DNA of 64,000 nucleotides from Alistipes sp. (GCA_017408825.1 JAFQTX010000001.1:1-64000); one strand, 5' to 3'. Numbered from the stretch's first letter, positions 43,334-52,929 are shown. A program made the numbers and translations. Notes: generated by a model not told the origin, from the letters alone.

Positions 43334-44779
43334 ATGAGAGTACACGTTGTCATACGCTATATCGGTATGGTGCTGGTCTTTCTGGCAGCATTTATGCTTG
43401 CGTCGGCAGGTGTGTCGCTACTCAACAACCACGACTCGGCGCTATACCCACTCCTGCTGTCGTCGTTCGTAACGGCAATCTTGGGTCTCTTCCCGCTAAT
43501 CTTCGTGGAGCGTGTCGAGGAGATTAAGACCAAGGAGGGATATGCTATCGTTGTGGGCTCGTGGCTTGTGGCCTGCGTTGTAGGTATGTTCCCCTACCTG
43601 ATATGGGGTGGCGAGTTCTCGCTGGTGAACGCCTGGTTTGAGAGCGTGTCGGGATTTACAACTACGGGAGCATCTATACTCAACGACATAGAGTTTCTGC
43701 CCCGAGGTCTGCTCTTCTGGCGCTCGGCGACAACGTGGATTGGAGGTATCGGCGTGGTTATGTTTGCGCTGGTGATCCTCCCCTCGATGGGTCGTAGCCG
43801 TCAGATGCTCTATAACGTGGAGCTCTCGACCATTGCTAAGGATAATTTCCACTACCGCTCGCGCGAGATTATGCGCATCCTTATCTTCGTATATCTCGGC
43901 CTCACGTTGGCCACCACCGTGCTGCTCAAGCTCTCGGGGATGTGTTGGTTCGATGCTGCAACACACGCTATGTCGGCCTGCGGCACATCGGGATTTAGCA
44001 CCAAGAACGCCTCGGTGGCATTCTTCGATAATCCTACTATCGAGCTGGTGATGATGGGCGCTATGACACTCTCGGGCATCCATTTCGGTGTGCTCTATGC
44101 CACGATGACGGGACGACGCAACAATATTTTCCGCTCGGAGATCGTTCGTGTCTACGTCGGTATGATGGTTATCGCATCGCTGATTATTGCTGCCAACCTC
44201 TTCAGTGATGGCCTCTATCCTACGTTTGTGGAGTCGTTGCGCCACGCCTCGTTCCAGGTGGTGAGCGTCACCACAACCTCGGGATTTGCTACGGCAGATA
44301 CTAACCTATGGCCCTCGTTGGCGATAATACTGCTCATCTTCTGCTCGGTGGTGTGTGGCTGCGCTGGCTCGACATCGGGAGGTGTGAAGGTGGACCGTCT
44401 GGTTATCGCCGCAAAGGTTATCCGCAACCGTGTGAAGCTGCAACAGCACCCTACGGCAGTGATTACGACGAGGACCGATGGCACGGTGCAGGGCGATAAT
44501 GTGCTCAACCTGGTATTGACCTTTGTCGTGGCCTACATACTGCTGGTGTTGATGGGTACTATCGTATATGCGATGTTTGGATGCGATATAATGACCTCGT
44601 TCACAGCCTCGATTGCCTGTATTGGCAACGTGGGCCCAGGATTTGGCGAGGTGGGCTCGCTGGATAATTACTCTGAGCTGCCTACGATACTTAAGCTCAA
44701 CTCTACGCTGCTGATGCTTGTGGGACGTTTGGAGATATTCGGATTTATACAGTTGTTTTTCTTGCGCTCGTGGCGCTAA
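43334..44779 (+). CDS. trkH: TrkH-family potassium uptake protein
   Basis: A 481-aa inner-membrane potassium transporter subunit with four pore repeats. Filter-type loops are visible as SGFTTTGASI, ACGTSGFSTK, TTTSGFATAD and GNVGPGFG. TrkH normally needs the cytosolic NAD-binding TrkA, which is not next to it. The gene lies 11 bp after the HAMP sensor and 27 bp before a SPOR-like protein gene. Length normal. Confidence 0.95.
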   Translation: MRVHVVIRYIGMVLVFLAAFMLASAGVSLLNNHDSALYPLLLSSFVTAILGLFPLIFVERVEEIKTKEGYAIVVGSWLVACVVGMFPYLIWGGEFSLVNAWFESVSGFTTTGASILNDIEFLPRGLLFWRSATTWIGGIGVVMFALVILPSMGRSRQMLYNVELSTIAKDNFHYRSREIMRILIFVYLGLTLATTVLLKLSGMCWFDAATHAMSACGTSGFSTKNASVAFFDNPTIELVMMGAMTLSGIHFGVLYATMTGRRNNIFRSEIVRVYVGMMVIASLIIAANLFSDGLYPTFVESLRHASFQVVSVTTTSGFATADTNLWPSLAIILLIFCSVVCGCAGSTSGGVKVDRLVIAAKVIRNRVKLQQHPTAVITTRTDGTVQGDNVLNLVLTFVVAYILLVLMGTIVYAMFGCDIMTSFTASIACIGNVGPGFGEVGSLDNYSELPTILKLNSTLLMLVGRLEIFGFIQLFFLRSWR

Positions 44780-44806
44780 TGGTTTGATTGATAGATAAGT
44801 GAAGAT

Positions 44807-46405
44807 ATGAATAGACGAAAGATTATAGTTGCGACATTTGCTGCCAGCCTCTTTGTGGCGCTCTCGGCATTTGCATTGAATGTGGCTCAGCGCCCAGGTA
44901 TTAAGGAGCTGATGTCGAATAGAGAGTATGTCGAGCTCCTTGAGCGTAGCGAGCAGCTCTCTCTGCGTGCCGACTCGGTGAATACTCTTCTTGCCGAGCG
45001 TCGTGCGCTTATTGCCGATGCGGTGGAGGGTGAGGATGTCGCACCATTGCGTCGTGAGATTATCGCTCTCGAGCAGCTTAGCCACGACCTCTCGATAGAG
45101 CAGGGTGCGGTGACCCGTCGTATTGGCGAGATTGAGCAGGAGCACATTATGAACCAGCTGCTCAACAATCAAGAGCACGTTGTCGTGGGCGAGATTATCG
45201 ACGATGCCGATATGGACCATACAACTACGGCTCTGGCAAACCTCGTGGACAACGAGTGCTTCAAACAAGAACTTAAGGCCGAGGACTATGCCGACTTGCT
45301 AAGTGCGCAGCGTGAGGAGAGCGAGATGGTGCAACTCGCTGCACGCTATGCCGAGGCCTATGCCGAGCTTAAGGGTGTCGCCGAGGAGTATGCTAAGGCC
45401 GACCGTGCCAGCGTGGCAGAGCCGCTCTATGCTCGCTATGTGCAGCTATCTGCGGAGCTCGAGGAGCTGGATAAGAGTATGAACGATAAGTGGAACCATA
45501 TCCTCGATGCCAAGTATTTCGCTATGGCCTATATCCTTGAGAAGTCGCACCGCTACGACATCTTGGATCGTGCCTCGAACAACTATCAGGCGATGCAGCA
45601 GCGCTGTGCTATGAACGATGGTGTCTACGCCTCGGATGCCTTGATGCGCTATGCCTTGGGTCGTCGCACGCTGCTGGGCTATGAGTGGGAGTTCGCTCGT
45701 GATATGCGCCTAAAGCCTGCGCAGGACTCGTTGCGAGGTGTGCTCGATGGATATACCCCTCCCGTGTTCAGCCTCCAGAGGATAGAGCTCGAGCAGGGTA
45801 ACTTTATGGACTATGCTAAGGTGAAGATTGGCCGCACGAACTACTATGACGAGGAGAGCAACCCTCTGCCCGAGCTACGTGTGTTCGAGAGCGGCGTGAT
45901 ATATCGTATATCGCTGGGTAGGTATCGCAACAAGCAGACAATGACGCTGTTCAAGGGTGTTCAGCCTATGTCGGTAGAGCGCTCGGCAGATGGTATGTAC
46001 TGCTACTATGCTGGTGGCTATGCTACCGAGCAGGAGGCTCGTGACGATATGCAATTCCTCGAGGGCAAGGGGCTTAAGTCGCTCGAGATATGTTGCTGGA
46101 AGGATGGCACTAAGAGCACGTTGTCGAAGCCAAAGAGCGTGTCATCGAGTGAGAAGAGTAGTTCTGCAACAAAGCCCTCGACACCTAAGGTGCAGTATAT
46201 GGTGGTCGTGCGTGCCGATGCTATGAACGATAAGATGCGCTCGGTGATAAGGTCGGCAGCGGCGGGTAAGTCGATTTCGCGTAACGGAAATACCTATATC
46301 ATAGGCCTATTTAGGGAGCGTGGCGAGGCTGATGTGTTGCTCACAACGCTCTCGGAGAACTTCCCGACGTTGGAGATGGCCATTCAGGAGACCAAGGTGG
46401 AGTAG
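44807..46405 (+). CDS. Exported coiled-coil protein with two SPOR-like repeats
   Basis: A 532-aa protein with a signal anchor (IIVATFAASLFVALSAFAL), a long helical and probably coiled-coil region (about 30-270) and two SPOR-like modules near the C-terminus (about 365-430: VIYRISLGRYRNKQTM..YYAGGYATEQEARDDMQFL; about 462-532: VQYMVVVRADA..IGLFRERGEADVLLTTL), separated by a Ser/Lys linker. SPOR domains bind denuded peptidoglycan at division sites. A role in envelope or septal maintenance is plausible; the exact family is not known to me. Confidence 0.75.
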   Translation: MNRRKIIVATFAASLFVALSAFALNVAQRPGIKELMSNREYVELLERSEQLSLRADSVNTLLAERRALIADAVEGEDVAPLRREIIALEQLSHDLSIEQGAVTRRIGEIEQEHIMNQLLNNQEHVVVGEIIDDADMDHTTTALANLVDNECFKQELKAEDYADLLSAQREESEMVQLAARYAEAYAELKGVAEEYAKADRASVAEPLYARYVQLSAELEELDKSMNDKWNHILDAKYFAMAYILEKSHRYDILDRASNNYQAMQQRCAMNDGVYASDALMRYALGRRTLLGYEWEFARDMRLKPAQDSLRGVLDGYTPPVFSLQRIELEQGNFMDYAKVKIGRTNYYDEESNPLPELRVFESGVIYRISLGRYRNKQTMTLFKGVQPMSVERSADGMYCYYAGGYATEQEARDDMQFLEGKGLKSLEICCWKDGTKSTLSKPKSVSSSEKSSSATKPSTPKVQYMVVVRADAMNDKMRSVIRSAAAGKSISRNGNTYIIGLFRERGEADVLLTTLSENFPTLEMAIQETKVE

Positions 46406-46430
46406 TGTTGTAAATAATGAGATTATAGAT

Positions 46431-47891
46431 ATGAACTTTAGATTTTTTAACTTTCTCGTGGTGGCCGTTGTTGCCGTAACGATGATGTTTTTGGGATGTA
46501 AGAAGAGCGAGGAGCTCTCTTTCGATGTTCCGTCGGATAGTATCCTTATCGAGGTAAATCGTGCTGGCGACGAGGGTACGACGAGCTTTGCGTCGCACAA
46601 TATTTCGGCCGTGAACGTGGTGTCTACGCCCAGTGGCTGGGAGGTTACAGACATCGATATGTATGCTAAGACCATCACCGTGAAGTCGCCCGCAACGTTC
46701 GACGATGGCGAGGTGCGTGAGGGTACTCTCTCGCTCAGTGGCTACTCTCCTCGTGGCACGCTCAAGAGCGTGTCGATACACGTGGCGATACTTCAGAAGC
46801 CCGATATCGACTACCGCAACGCCCCTGCCAACTGCTACGTAGCTCCGCAGGCGCAGACACGCTACCTCTTCAACGCTATGATTGGTGGCTCGACAACACC
46901 GCTCGAGACCGTTAGCCTTAGGCTCATATGGCAGAGCGTGAGCGGCTTAGTGCCATATATCGACTTTGAGAATGGCGTGGGCTCGTTCTATGTCGAGGCG
47001 CTTGCCGAGAATGAGGACGAGAACGAGGAGTACTTCGAGCCAGGCAATGCGCTCATCGGTGCTTACGATGCTCAGGGGGAGCTTATCTGGACTTGGCATA
47101 TATGGGTCACACAGAGTAACCCCGCCGATGATACCATCACGCTCAACGGCGTAGAGATGATGAACCGTAACCTCGGCGCAAACTGCAACTCCGAGGGTAA
47201 GAACGACCCTAAGCTCATCGGCCAGTCGTATGGTATGTACTACCAGTGGGGACGTCGCACCCCTATCGTAGGCCCTCAGACGTGGAACTTCTCGGCAAAC
47301 TTCGATATGACACTCTGGGATGCTAATGGCGTGGATATGGCTGTTAAGTACACCGAGTCTACGGCTGAGACAGGTAGCGTGGCGTGGGCCGAGCGTAACC
47401 CCCGAGTGATAATCACCGGTAACAAGGATAACGCCTACGACTGGCTCTACGAGGGTCACGACGATAGTTTGTGGAGCACCACATCGAAGAGCGAGCACGA
47501 CCCCTGCCCCGCAGGCTGGCGCTTGCCCACAAGCGAGCTCTTCGAGGGCCTTACCATAAGTCCCGTGGACGATGCTATGGATTGGCACGAGGCGCAGACG
47601 ATGTATGGATGGAGGCTGGTGTATGCCGATGCACCAAGCGGTGAGGCGTTTTTCTTCTCGGCAGCAGGCCGCCGCAACTATATTGACGGACGTCTCGACA
47701 TTGTTAATGACGACGATGTATGCCCAGTGCCCTGGGCGGGCTACTACTGGACTGCCACCACGACGGATGATGGCAAGGCCGAGGCTATGTTCTTCGACCT
47801 CAATAGCGCCACCCGCACGTGGAATGGCTTTGACGCCGCACGCTCTATGCACCGTGCCAACGCTATGCCTGTGCGCTGCGTGAGGGAGTAG
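46431..47891 (+). CDS. Lipoprotein with BACON-like and FSMP-type domain
   Basis: A 486-aa lipoprotein (lipobox FLGC, C23) with a BACON-like beta domain (about 30-125) and a C-terminal domain of the Fibrobacter succinogenes major paralogous type, seen as NGVEMMNRNLGANCN, YYQWGRR, CPAGWRLPTSEL and YYWTATTTDDGKAEAMFF. These are surface proteins of unknown role. The frame extends back into the previous gene (46320), but the signal peptide begins at ATG 46431. It ends the HAMP-TrkH-SPOR operon. Confidence 0.85.
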   Translation: MNFRFFNFLVVAVVAVTMMFLGCKKSEELSFDVPSDSILIEVNRAGDEGTTSFASHNISAVNVVSTPSGWEVTDIDMYAKTITVKSPATFDDGEVREGTLSLSGYSPRGTLKSVSIHVAILQKPDIDYRNAPANCYVAPQAQTRYLFNAMIGGSTTPLETVSLRLIWQSVSGLVPYIDFENGVGSFYVEALAENEDENEEYFEPGNALIGAYDAQGELIWTWHIWVTQSNPADDTITLNGVEMMNRNLGANCNSEGKNDPKLIGQSYGMYYQWGRRTPIVGPQTWNFSANFDMTLWDANGVDMAVKYTESTAETGSVAWAERNPRVIITGNKDNAYDWLYEGHDDSLWSTTSKSEHDPCPAGWRLPTSELFEGLTISPVDDAMDWHEAQTMYGWRLVYADAPSGEAFFFSAAGRRNYIDGRLDIVNDDDVCPVPWAGYYWTATTTDDGKAEAMFFDLNSATRTWNGFDAARSMHRANAMPVRCVRE

Positions 47892-47969
47892 GCGAGAGCG
47901 GCCTAAATGGTAGGCGAGCCTACGGCTCTAAAGGGTAGTGCGCTCGCCCGAGGCGAGCTAAAGGGTTTT
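47892..47969. repeat. CTAAAGGG modular hairpin array, copy A2 (half array)
   Basis: Two modules only: GAGCCTACGGCTC followed by TAAAGGGTAG, and GCTCGCCCGAGGCGAGC followed by TAAAGGG. It begins right after the stop codon and lacks the right half. Confidence 0.7.
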
Positions 47970-47972
47970 TGA

Positions 47973-48010
47973 AAGAGGCCGACCAAAAAGTGATTTTTGG
48001 TCGGCCTCTT
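47973..48010. terminator. 17-bp perfect terminator hairpin
   Basis: AAGAGGCCGACCAAAAA (47973-47989), loop GTGA, and its exact complement (47994-48010). It ends the operon upstream. Confidence 0.8.
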
Positions 48011-48120
48011 AAGACTATTAAGATAATTAAGACCATAGGACCATTAAGATGGTTGCGGACAACGTGTGATACCCGACCTCGTAATGGTCCTAATTGTCCT
48101 AATAGTCCCAATGGTCCTAT
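48007..48120. repeat. TTAGGACCA array repeat, copy B4
   Basis: Left units TTAAGACTA and ATTAAGACC, patch AAGATGGTTGCGGACAAC (48046-48063), core GATACCCGACCTCG (48069-48082), then inverted units TAATGGTCC and TAATAGTCC to about 48120. Same order of parts as B1 and, inverted, B2. Confidence 0.7.
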
Positions 48121-48199
48121 TCTCCCCCAACCTCCCCAGCTCCCGCCCCTCCCAAGAACTATTTCCTGCAAACTATTTGCTTTTTAGCTCAAAAAGAGC

Positions 48200-48207
48200 T
48201 ACTTTTG
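48200..48207 (+). promoter_or_regulatory. -7 box of the O-acetylation genes
   Basis: TACTTTTG with TTTG about 20 bp upstream (48177-48180); about 63 nt before the MBOAT ATG. Confidence 0.6.
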
Positions 48208-48270
48208 TAACTTCAAACGTCAAACCGTGAGACCCAATACTTTATTCGGCCCGATTATTCGATAACAATA

Positions 48271-49719
48271 ATGGTATTTTCAGATCTATTTTTCCTCTTT
48301 GTATTCCTCCCCGCATTTGCCATATGCTACATCCTTGCATCGCTCCTCGAGCGTAAGATTAAGAGCGAGGATGGTGGCCGTAGCTGTGTGCTGCGCAATG
48401 GTGTGGCGGTATTGTTCTCGTTTATCTTCTACGGCTGGGGAGAGCCCGTCTACGTATTTCTGATGCTCTTCTGCGTGGTGATAAACTACCTCAGTGGCCT
48501 GGCCATCGACCGCTACGAGGATACACGACGTAGGCGTGCCTTGCTCCTCGGTCTGGTGTGTAACATCCTCATCCTCGGTGTGCTCAAGTATGCAGGATTT
48601 ATCGCCACAACGCTCAATGCGATAGGCATCCCGATGCCAGTACCGCAGATAGCACTACCCATAGGCATCTCGTTCTATACCTTTCAGTCGATAAGCTATC
48701 TTGTAGATGTCTATCGTCGTGAGTCGCCCGCACAGCGTAAGTTCGGCAGCCTGCTACTCTACATCTCAATGTTCCCGCAGCTCGTCGCAGGACCTATCGT
48801 GCGTTACGACACCATTGCCCGAGAGATTAACTCTCGCAGCACCACGGCGCAGGATATCTCGGAGGGAGTGTTCCGTTTTATCATAGGCCTCGGCAAGAAG
48901 GTGATTATAGCCAACCAGTTCTCCGAGCTCGCCGACCAGTTTCTGCTCAATGGCGTTGATAGCCTCTCGACAGCGGGTGCGTGGATAGGCACCGTGGCCT
49001 ACGCCCTGCAGATATACTTCGACTTCTCGGGCTACTCAGATATGGCCATAGGTATGGGCCGCTGTATGGGTTTCCACTTCAACGAGAACTTCAACCACCC
49101 CTATATCGCCACGTCGATAACGGAGTTCTGGCGCCGATGGCATATATCGTTGGGTAGCTTCTTCCGTGACTATGTATATATCCCGCTGGGTGGCAACCGC
49201 CGCCACCAGTCGCTCAACATCCTCGTAGTGTGGTTTCTCACGGGTATGTGGCACGGCGCAAGCTGGAACTTTGTGCTCTGGGGCTTATACTTCGGCGTAA
49301 TAGTGCTCATCGAGAAGTACACCATACTACGCTTCTCGGAGCGCATACCCCGCCTTGTGCAGCATATCTATGCCCTCACGCTGGTGTTGTGCAGTTGGGG
49401 ACTATTCTACTACGATAGCTTCGATAGTATGGGCCTCTTCTACCGAGCGCTCTTTGGTGGCAGTAGCGTTGCTGCCGACATTGCGGAGCATACGGCCCTT
49501 ATGGGTAACTTCTGGCTATGGGTCGTTGCCATACTCTTAGCTATGCCGCTACGTAGCCTCCTCACCGATAAGCTTGCGACCCTCTGCGGCACACACACCA
49601 CGGCGCTGGCGTGGACACAGCTAACACTACGTGTGGTGCTCTCGCTCGCAATACTTATCCTCAGCGTGGCACTGCTCGTCGGCGCTACGAACAACGCCTT
49701 TATCTATACACGATTCTAA
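48271..49719 (+). CDS. MBOAT O-acyltransferase (AlgI-like)
   Basis: A 482-aa polytopic membrane protein of the MBOAT family, which moves acyl groups (acetyl) across the inner membrane for addition to exported polysaccharides. Conserved histidines are H291 (FWRRWHISLGSFFRDY) and the likely catalytic H328 (TGMWHGASWNF); the PQLVAGPIVRY and YFDFSGYSDMAIG motifs are present. It is followed by two DHHW proteins, the usual periplasmic acetyltransferase partners. The polysaccharide target is unknown. Confidence 0.95.
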   Translation: MVFSDLFFLFVFLPAFAICYILASLLERKIKSEDGGRSCVLRNGVAVLFSFIFYGWGEPVYVFLMLFCVVINYLSGLAIDRYEDTRRRRALLLGLVCNILILGVLKYAGFIATTLNAIGIPMPVPQIALPIGISFYTFQSISYLVDVYRRESPAQRKFGSLLLYISMFPQLVAGPIVRYDTIAREINSRSTTAQDISEGVFRFIIGLGKKVIIANQFSELADQFLLNGVDSLSTAGAWIGTVAYALQIYFDFSGYSDMAIGMGRCMGFHFNENFNHPYIATSITEFWRRWHISLGSFFRDYVYIPLGGNRRHQSLNILVVWFLTGMWHGASWNFVLWGLYFGVIVLIEKYTILRFSERIPRLVQHIYALTLVLCSWGLFYYDSFDSMGLFYRALFGGSSVAADIAEHTALMGNFWLWVVAILLAMPLRSLLTDKLATLCGTHTTALAWTQLTLRVVLSLAILILSVALLVGATNNAFIYTRF

Positions 49720-49731
49720 ACCGACCAAACA

Positions 49732-50778
49732 ATGAATACAATCAAACGACTATCCCTTATGCTGTTGGGCGTTATGGCCTGCACCACGATCCTCGCCCAG
49801 CAGTCGCACCGTGTGGCGAGCTATGTGAACACGGTAAACCCCAACGAGAGCGCCTATATGGCAGCCAATGGCATCATCATCCTCGGCAAGGCCCCCAAGG
49901 CACGTGCCATCAACAGCTTCAACATCTCGACAGACCTTACGCGCAACTGCATAGAGTGCGCAAAGTACTACCGCACGACACTCCCCGCCGATGTCAAGGT
50001 ATATCTGCTCGTCATACCCTCGGCAACATCATTCTATACACCCAAGAGTGCCACACGCTGGACACGTGACGAGGCCGTAGCCATCAACGCTATATATGCT
50101 GGTCTCGACCCCAATGTCGTCATCGTGGATGCTTACAGCGAGCTCTCTAAACACGTCTCGGAGGATATCTACTCACGCACCGACCACCACTGGGCGCCGC
50201 TGGGTGGTTACTACGCCGCTAAGTCTATTGCTGAGGCTGCGGGTGTGCCGTTCAAAGACCTATCGAACTACGAGCGTAAGGTTGTGCCAGGCTACGTAGG
50301 CTCGATGTACTCCTACTCTAAGGATGCGGCAATAAAGAACTCGCCCGAGGATTTCGTCTACCACAAGCCTAAGAACATCGCCTACGAGACAACCTATATC
50401 ACCTACTCGCTGGCCTCAAACCGCAAGACAATAACTGGCGAGAGCCGCCCTACAAAGGGTAACTACTTCTACAACTTCTCAGGAGGTGGCGCCTACTGCA
50501 CCTTTATGGGTAGCGACAGCCGTATCACGCAGGTGAAGACCGCCACGCAGAATGGCCGTCGTATGCTTATCGTCAAGGATAGCTTCGGTAATGCCATCCC
50601 CGGCTATTTGTTCTACTCGTTCGAGGAGATACACGTCATAGATTTCAGGTTTTTCAACAAGAACCTTAAGAGCTATATCAAGGAGCACGACATCACCGAT
50701 GTGGTAATCTCCACAAACCTTACGTTTGCCTGCTCGCCATCGACGATGAGCACCTATAAGCGACTCCTCGTACAATAA
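49732..50778 (+). CDS. DHHW-family (AlgJ/AlgX-like) acetyltransferase, first copy
   Basis: A 348-aa exported protein (signal peptide to about Q22) of the DHHW family, an SGNH-like fold that transfers acetyl groups to polysaccharide in the periplasm. The catalytic Asp-His is D151-H152-H153-W154 (RTDHHWAPLG) and the nucleophile Ser lies in IVKDSFGNAIPGYLF. It is a paralogue of the next gene, starting 12 bp after the MBOAT gene. Confidence 0.9.
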   Translation: MNTIKRLSLMLLGVMACTTILAQQSHRVASYVNTVNPNESAYMAANGIIILGKAPKARAINSFNISTDLTRNCIECAKYYRTTLPADVKVYLLVIPSATSFYTPKSATRWTRDEAVAINAIYAGLDPNVVIVDAYSELSKHVSEDIYSRTDHHWAPLGGYYAAKSIAEAAGVPFKDLSNYERKVVPGYVGSMYSYSKDAAIKNSPEDFVYHKPKNIAYETTYITYSLASNRKTITGESRPTKGNYFYNFSGGGAYCTFMGSDSRITQVKTATQNGRRMLIVKDSFGNAIPGYLFYSFEEIHVIDFRFFNKNLKSYIKEHDITDVVISTNLTFACSPSTMSTYKRLLVQ

Positions 50779-50788
50779 CTCCACAGCG

Positions 50789-52156
50789 ATGAAGCGATTA
50801 CACTATATCATATATGTGGCAACGATGTGCGTCGTGGTCCTCGGCTTCGTTGTTGTCTTCAACCTCTTTGAGCGCACCACCTACTCGGAGCTCGAAAATC
50901 GTGAGGTGGCTAAGTGCCCCGAGTTCTCGTTCGAGAGCCTCTTCGCAGGGACATATACCCGTGATGTGTCGTCGTGGTATAGCGACAGTGAGCCATATAG
51001 AGATAGGTTTATGACCCTGAGTATGGAGTTCGACGATGCTAAGAGACTGCGCCTTGGCTCTGCCGAGGAGGAGGTGACTTTCATCGAGGGCGATAGCGAT
51101 GTTGCAGAGGAGCAACCACCACTTATCGACACAGTAGCATCAGAGACCGAGGCCGAGAAGAGTGCTGAGGAGCAGGGCGATAGTGTGGCTGTGGCGCAAC
51201 CTCAGGCCGAGCAAAAGGCTAAGATTACCAACCACGGCATTGTCATCGTGGGTACTCAACCCAACGTACGTGCGCTTACCAACTATCGTGGAGGGCCTAC
51301 GGCCTGCAATGCCTATGCACAAATGGCAAATCGCTATCAGCGTGAGCTCGGCGAGGGTGTCACGGTCTACTGTATGCTCATCCCTACGGCTATCGAGTTC
51401 TACTGCCCCGAAAAGGCTAAGAGTAGGGTAAAGTCGCAACGTGAGACTATAGATAATGCCTACGCCCAGCTCGACTCCACCATCGTTGCTGTCGATGCCT
51501 ACAACGCCCTTAAGCGCCATACCGACGAGGATATATACCTGCGCACCGACCACCACTGGGCACCACTGGGTGCCTACTATGCTGCCGAGGCGCTGGCCAA
51601 GGCTGCCGGTGTGCCATTCAACGACCTCACACACTATGAGCGCAAGGTGGTGAAGCGTTATGTAGGCTCGATGTATCGCTACTCGCAGGATATATCGGTG
51701 AAGCGCTCGCCCGAGGATTTCGTCTACTACGAGCCTCTCAACATAGAGTACGAGACGACATATATCAACTATATCGTCGATGAGAACTACGCCGTGACGG
51801 GTAGCCATCCACCTATCAAGGATCGCTACTTCTGTAAGTTTAATGATGGCTCTGGCGGCGCCTATTGCACCTTTATGGGTGGCGATAATAAGATTACGCA
51901 GATACGTACAGCCACGGATAATGGCCGCCGTATGTTGCTGTTAAAGGATAGCTTCGGCAATGCCATCCCTGGCTATTTGTTCTACTCGTTCGAGGAGATA
52001 CACGTTGTCGATGCCCGCTACTTCACCCGTAATATTGTGGAGTATGTGCGCGAGAATGGGATTACCGACCTTGTCTTCGGCAATAACATTGCCTTTGCTA
52101 TGTCGTCATCGACCATCAACTTCTACAAGAGGTTTCTTACTCAGAAGTCGAAGTAG
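50789..52156 (+). CDS. DHHW-family (AlgJ/AlgX-like) acetyltransferase, second copy
   Basis: A 455-aa membrane-anchored paralogue of the upstream DHHW protein, with one N-terminal TM and an inserted acidic Glu/Ala-rich region (about 98-145; TVASETEAEKSAEEQGD). Catalytic residues are kept: D254-H255-H256-W257 and LLKDSFGNAIPGYLF. Sequence near the nucleophile is almost identical in DNA to the first copy, pointing to recent duplication or gene conversion. It ends 10 bp after the first copy begins its partner operon spacing; array A3 follows the stop. Confidence 0.9.
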   Translation: MKRLHYIIYVATMCVVVLGFVVVFNLFERTTYSELENREVAKCPEFSFESLFAGTYTRDVSSWYSDSEPYRDRFMTLSMEFDDAKRLRLGSAEEEVTFIEGDSDVAEEQPPLIDTVASETEAEKSAEEQGDSVAVAQPQAEQKAKITNHGIVIVGTQPNVRALTNYRGGPTACNAYAQMANRYQRELGEGVTVYCMLIPTAIEFYCPEKAKSRVKSQRETIDNAYAQLDSTIVAVDAYNALKRHTDEDIYLRTDHHWAPLGAYYAAEALAKAAGVPFNDLTHYERKVVKRYVGSMYRYSQDISVKRSPEDFVYYEPLNIEYETTYINYIVDENYAVTGSHPPIKDRYFCKFNDGSGGAYCTFMGGDNKITQIRTATDNGRRMLLLKDSFGNAIPGYLFYSFEEIHVVDARYFTRNIVEYVRENGITDLVFGNNIAFAMSSSTINFYKRFLTQKSK

Positions 52157-52158
52157 GG

Positions 52159-52334
52159 TAGAATGCTCTTCTAAGGCGAGCTAAAGAGTAGGGCGCACCT
52201 AAAGGTGCTAAAGGGTAGTGCGCTGCTGACGCAGCTAAAGGGAAGATCCCTTCCTACTACTCATTAGTGCCGACAGGCACGAACAACCCTTTAGCCCGCC
52301 TTAGCGGGCGAACAACCCTTTCTAAAACCCTTTA
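52159..52334. repeat. CTAAAGGG modular hairpin array, copy A3
   Basis: Left modules: CTCTTCTAAGGCGAG (decayed), GCACCTAAAGGTGC and GCTGCTGACGCAGC, each followed by TAAAG(G/A)GTAG-type linkers; centre CTAAAGGGAAGATCCC then CTACTACTCATTAG; right modules TGCCGACAGGCA and CCCGCCTTAGCGGG with CGAACAACCCTTT linkers. It lies between convergent genes. Confidence 0.78.
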
Positions 52335-52350
52335 TCTCCGCAGGCTCGTC

Positions 52351-52923
52351 CTACCTCCCCAGTACCTTAACAAGTTCGGCCACGGCACGGCCACGGTGCG
52401 ATATGGCGTTCTTCGCCTCGGCACTCATCTCGGCAAATGTGCAGTCGTGGCCCTCGGGGATAAATAGAGGGTCGTAGCCGAAACCTCCGCAACCAGCCTC
52501 CGAGGTGGCTATCATACCACGCACGATGCCCTCCACCCGATGCTCCACGCCGCCACGGATGAGCGATATCACGGTGCGGAAGCGTGCCGAGCGGTTGCTC
52601 TTACCCTCGAGCTCGGCGAGTAGCTTGCGGTTGTTGGCTGCAAAGTCGTGACCCTCCGTGGCATAGCGTGCCGAGCGTACGCCAGGAGCACCATTCAGGG
52701 CCTCTACCTCAAGACCTGTGTCGTCGGCAAAGCAGTCAAGACCCGTACGCTCATATACATAGCGTGCCTTTAGTGAGGCGTTCTCGTCGAGTGTCGCCCC
52801 CGTCTCGGGGATATCCTCCGTGATGCCCACCTCACGCAGTGTCACAAGCTCGTAGTCGGGGCCTAATACGGCGCTCACCTCCGAGAGTTTATGGGCGTTG
52901 TTCGTAGCAAAGACAATCTTCAT
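52351..52923 (-). CDS. rdgB: Non-canonical purine NTP pyrophosphatase (XTP/dITP)
   Basis: RdgB hydrolyses XTP, dITP and similar damaged nucleotides to monophosphates, keeping them out of DNA. The 190-aa Ham1-family protein has [17 protein letters not shown] at the start, [23 protein letters not shown] with the catalytic acidic residues, [20 protein letters not shown] and the SHRGRA end. It lies 6 bp after a nitroreductase gene in a two-gene unit. Confidence 0.96.
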   Translation of the reverse strand: MKIVFATNNAHKLSEVSAVLGPDYELVTLREVGITEDIPETGATLDENASLKARYVYERTGLDCFADDTGLEVEALNGAPGVRSARYATEGHDFAANNRKLLAELEGKSNRSARFRTVISLIRGGVEHRVEGIVRGMIATSEAGCGGFGYDPLFIPEGHDCTFAEMSAEAKNAISHRGRAVAELVKVLGR

Positions 52924-52929
52924 AACTGG

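Noticed and set aside
43496-44245. 249-aa antisense frame in trkH
   Set aside because: His/Arg/Glu-rich shadow of a membrane protein gene; no start signals.
44306-45268. 320-aa antisense frame across trkH and the next gene
   Set aside because: Spans two well-supported genes and their junction; composition is that of a shadow frame.
46947-47852. 301-aa antisense frame in the FSMP-type lipoprotein gene
   Set aside because: Shadow of the sense gene, which has a signal peptide and recognisable domain.
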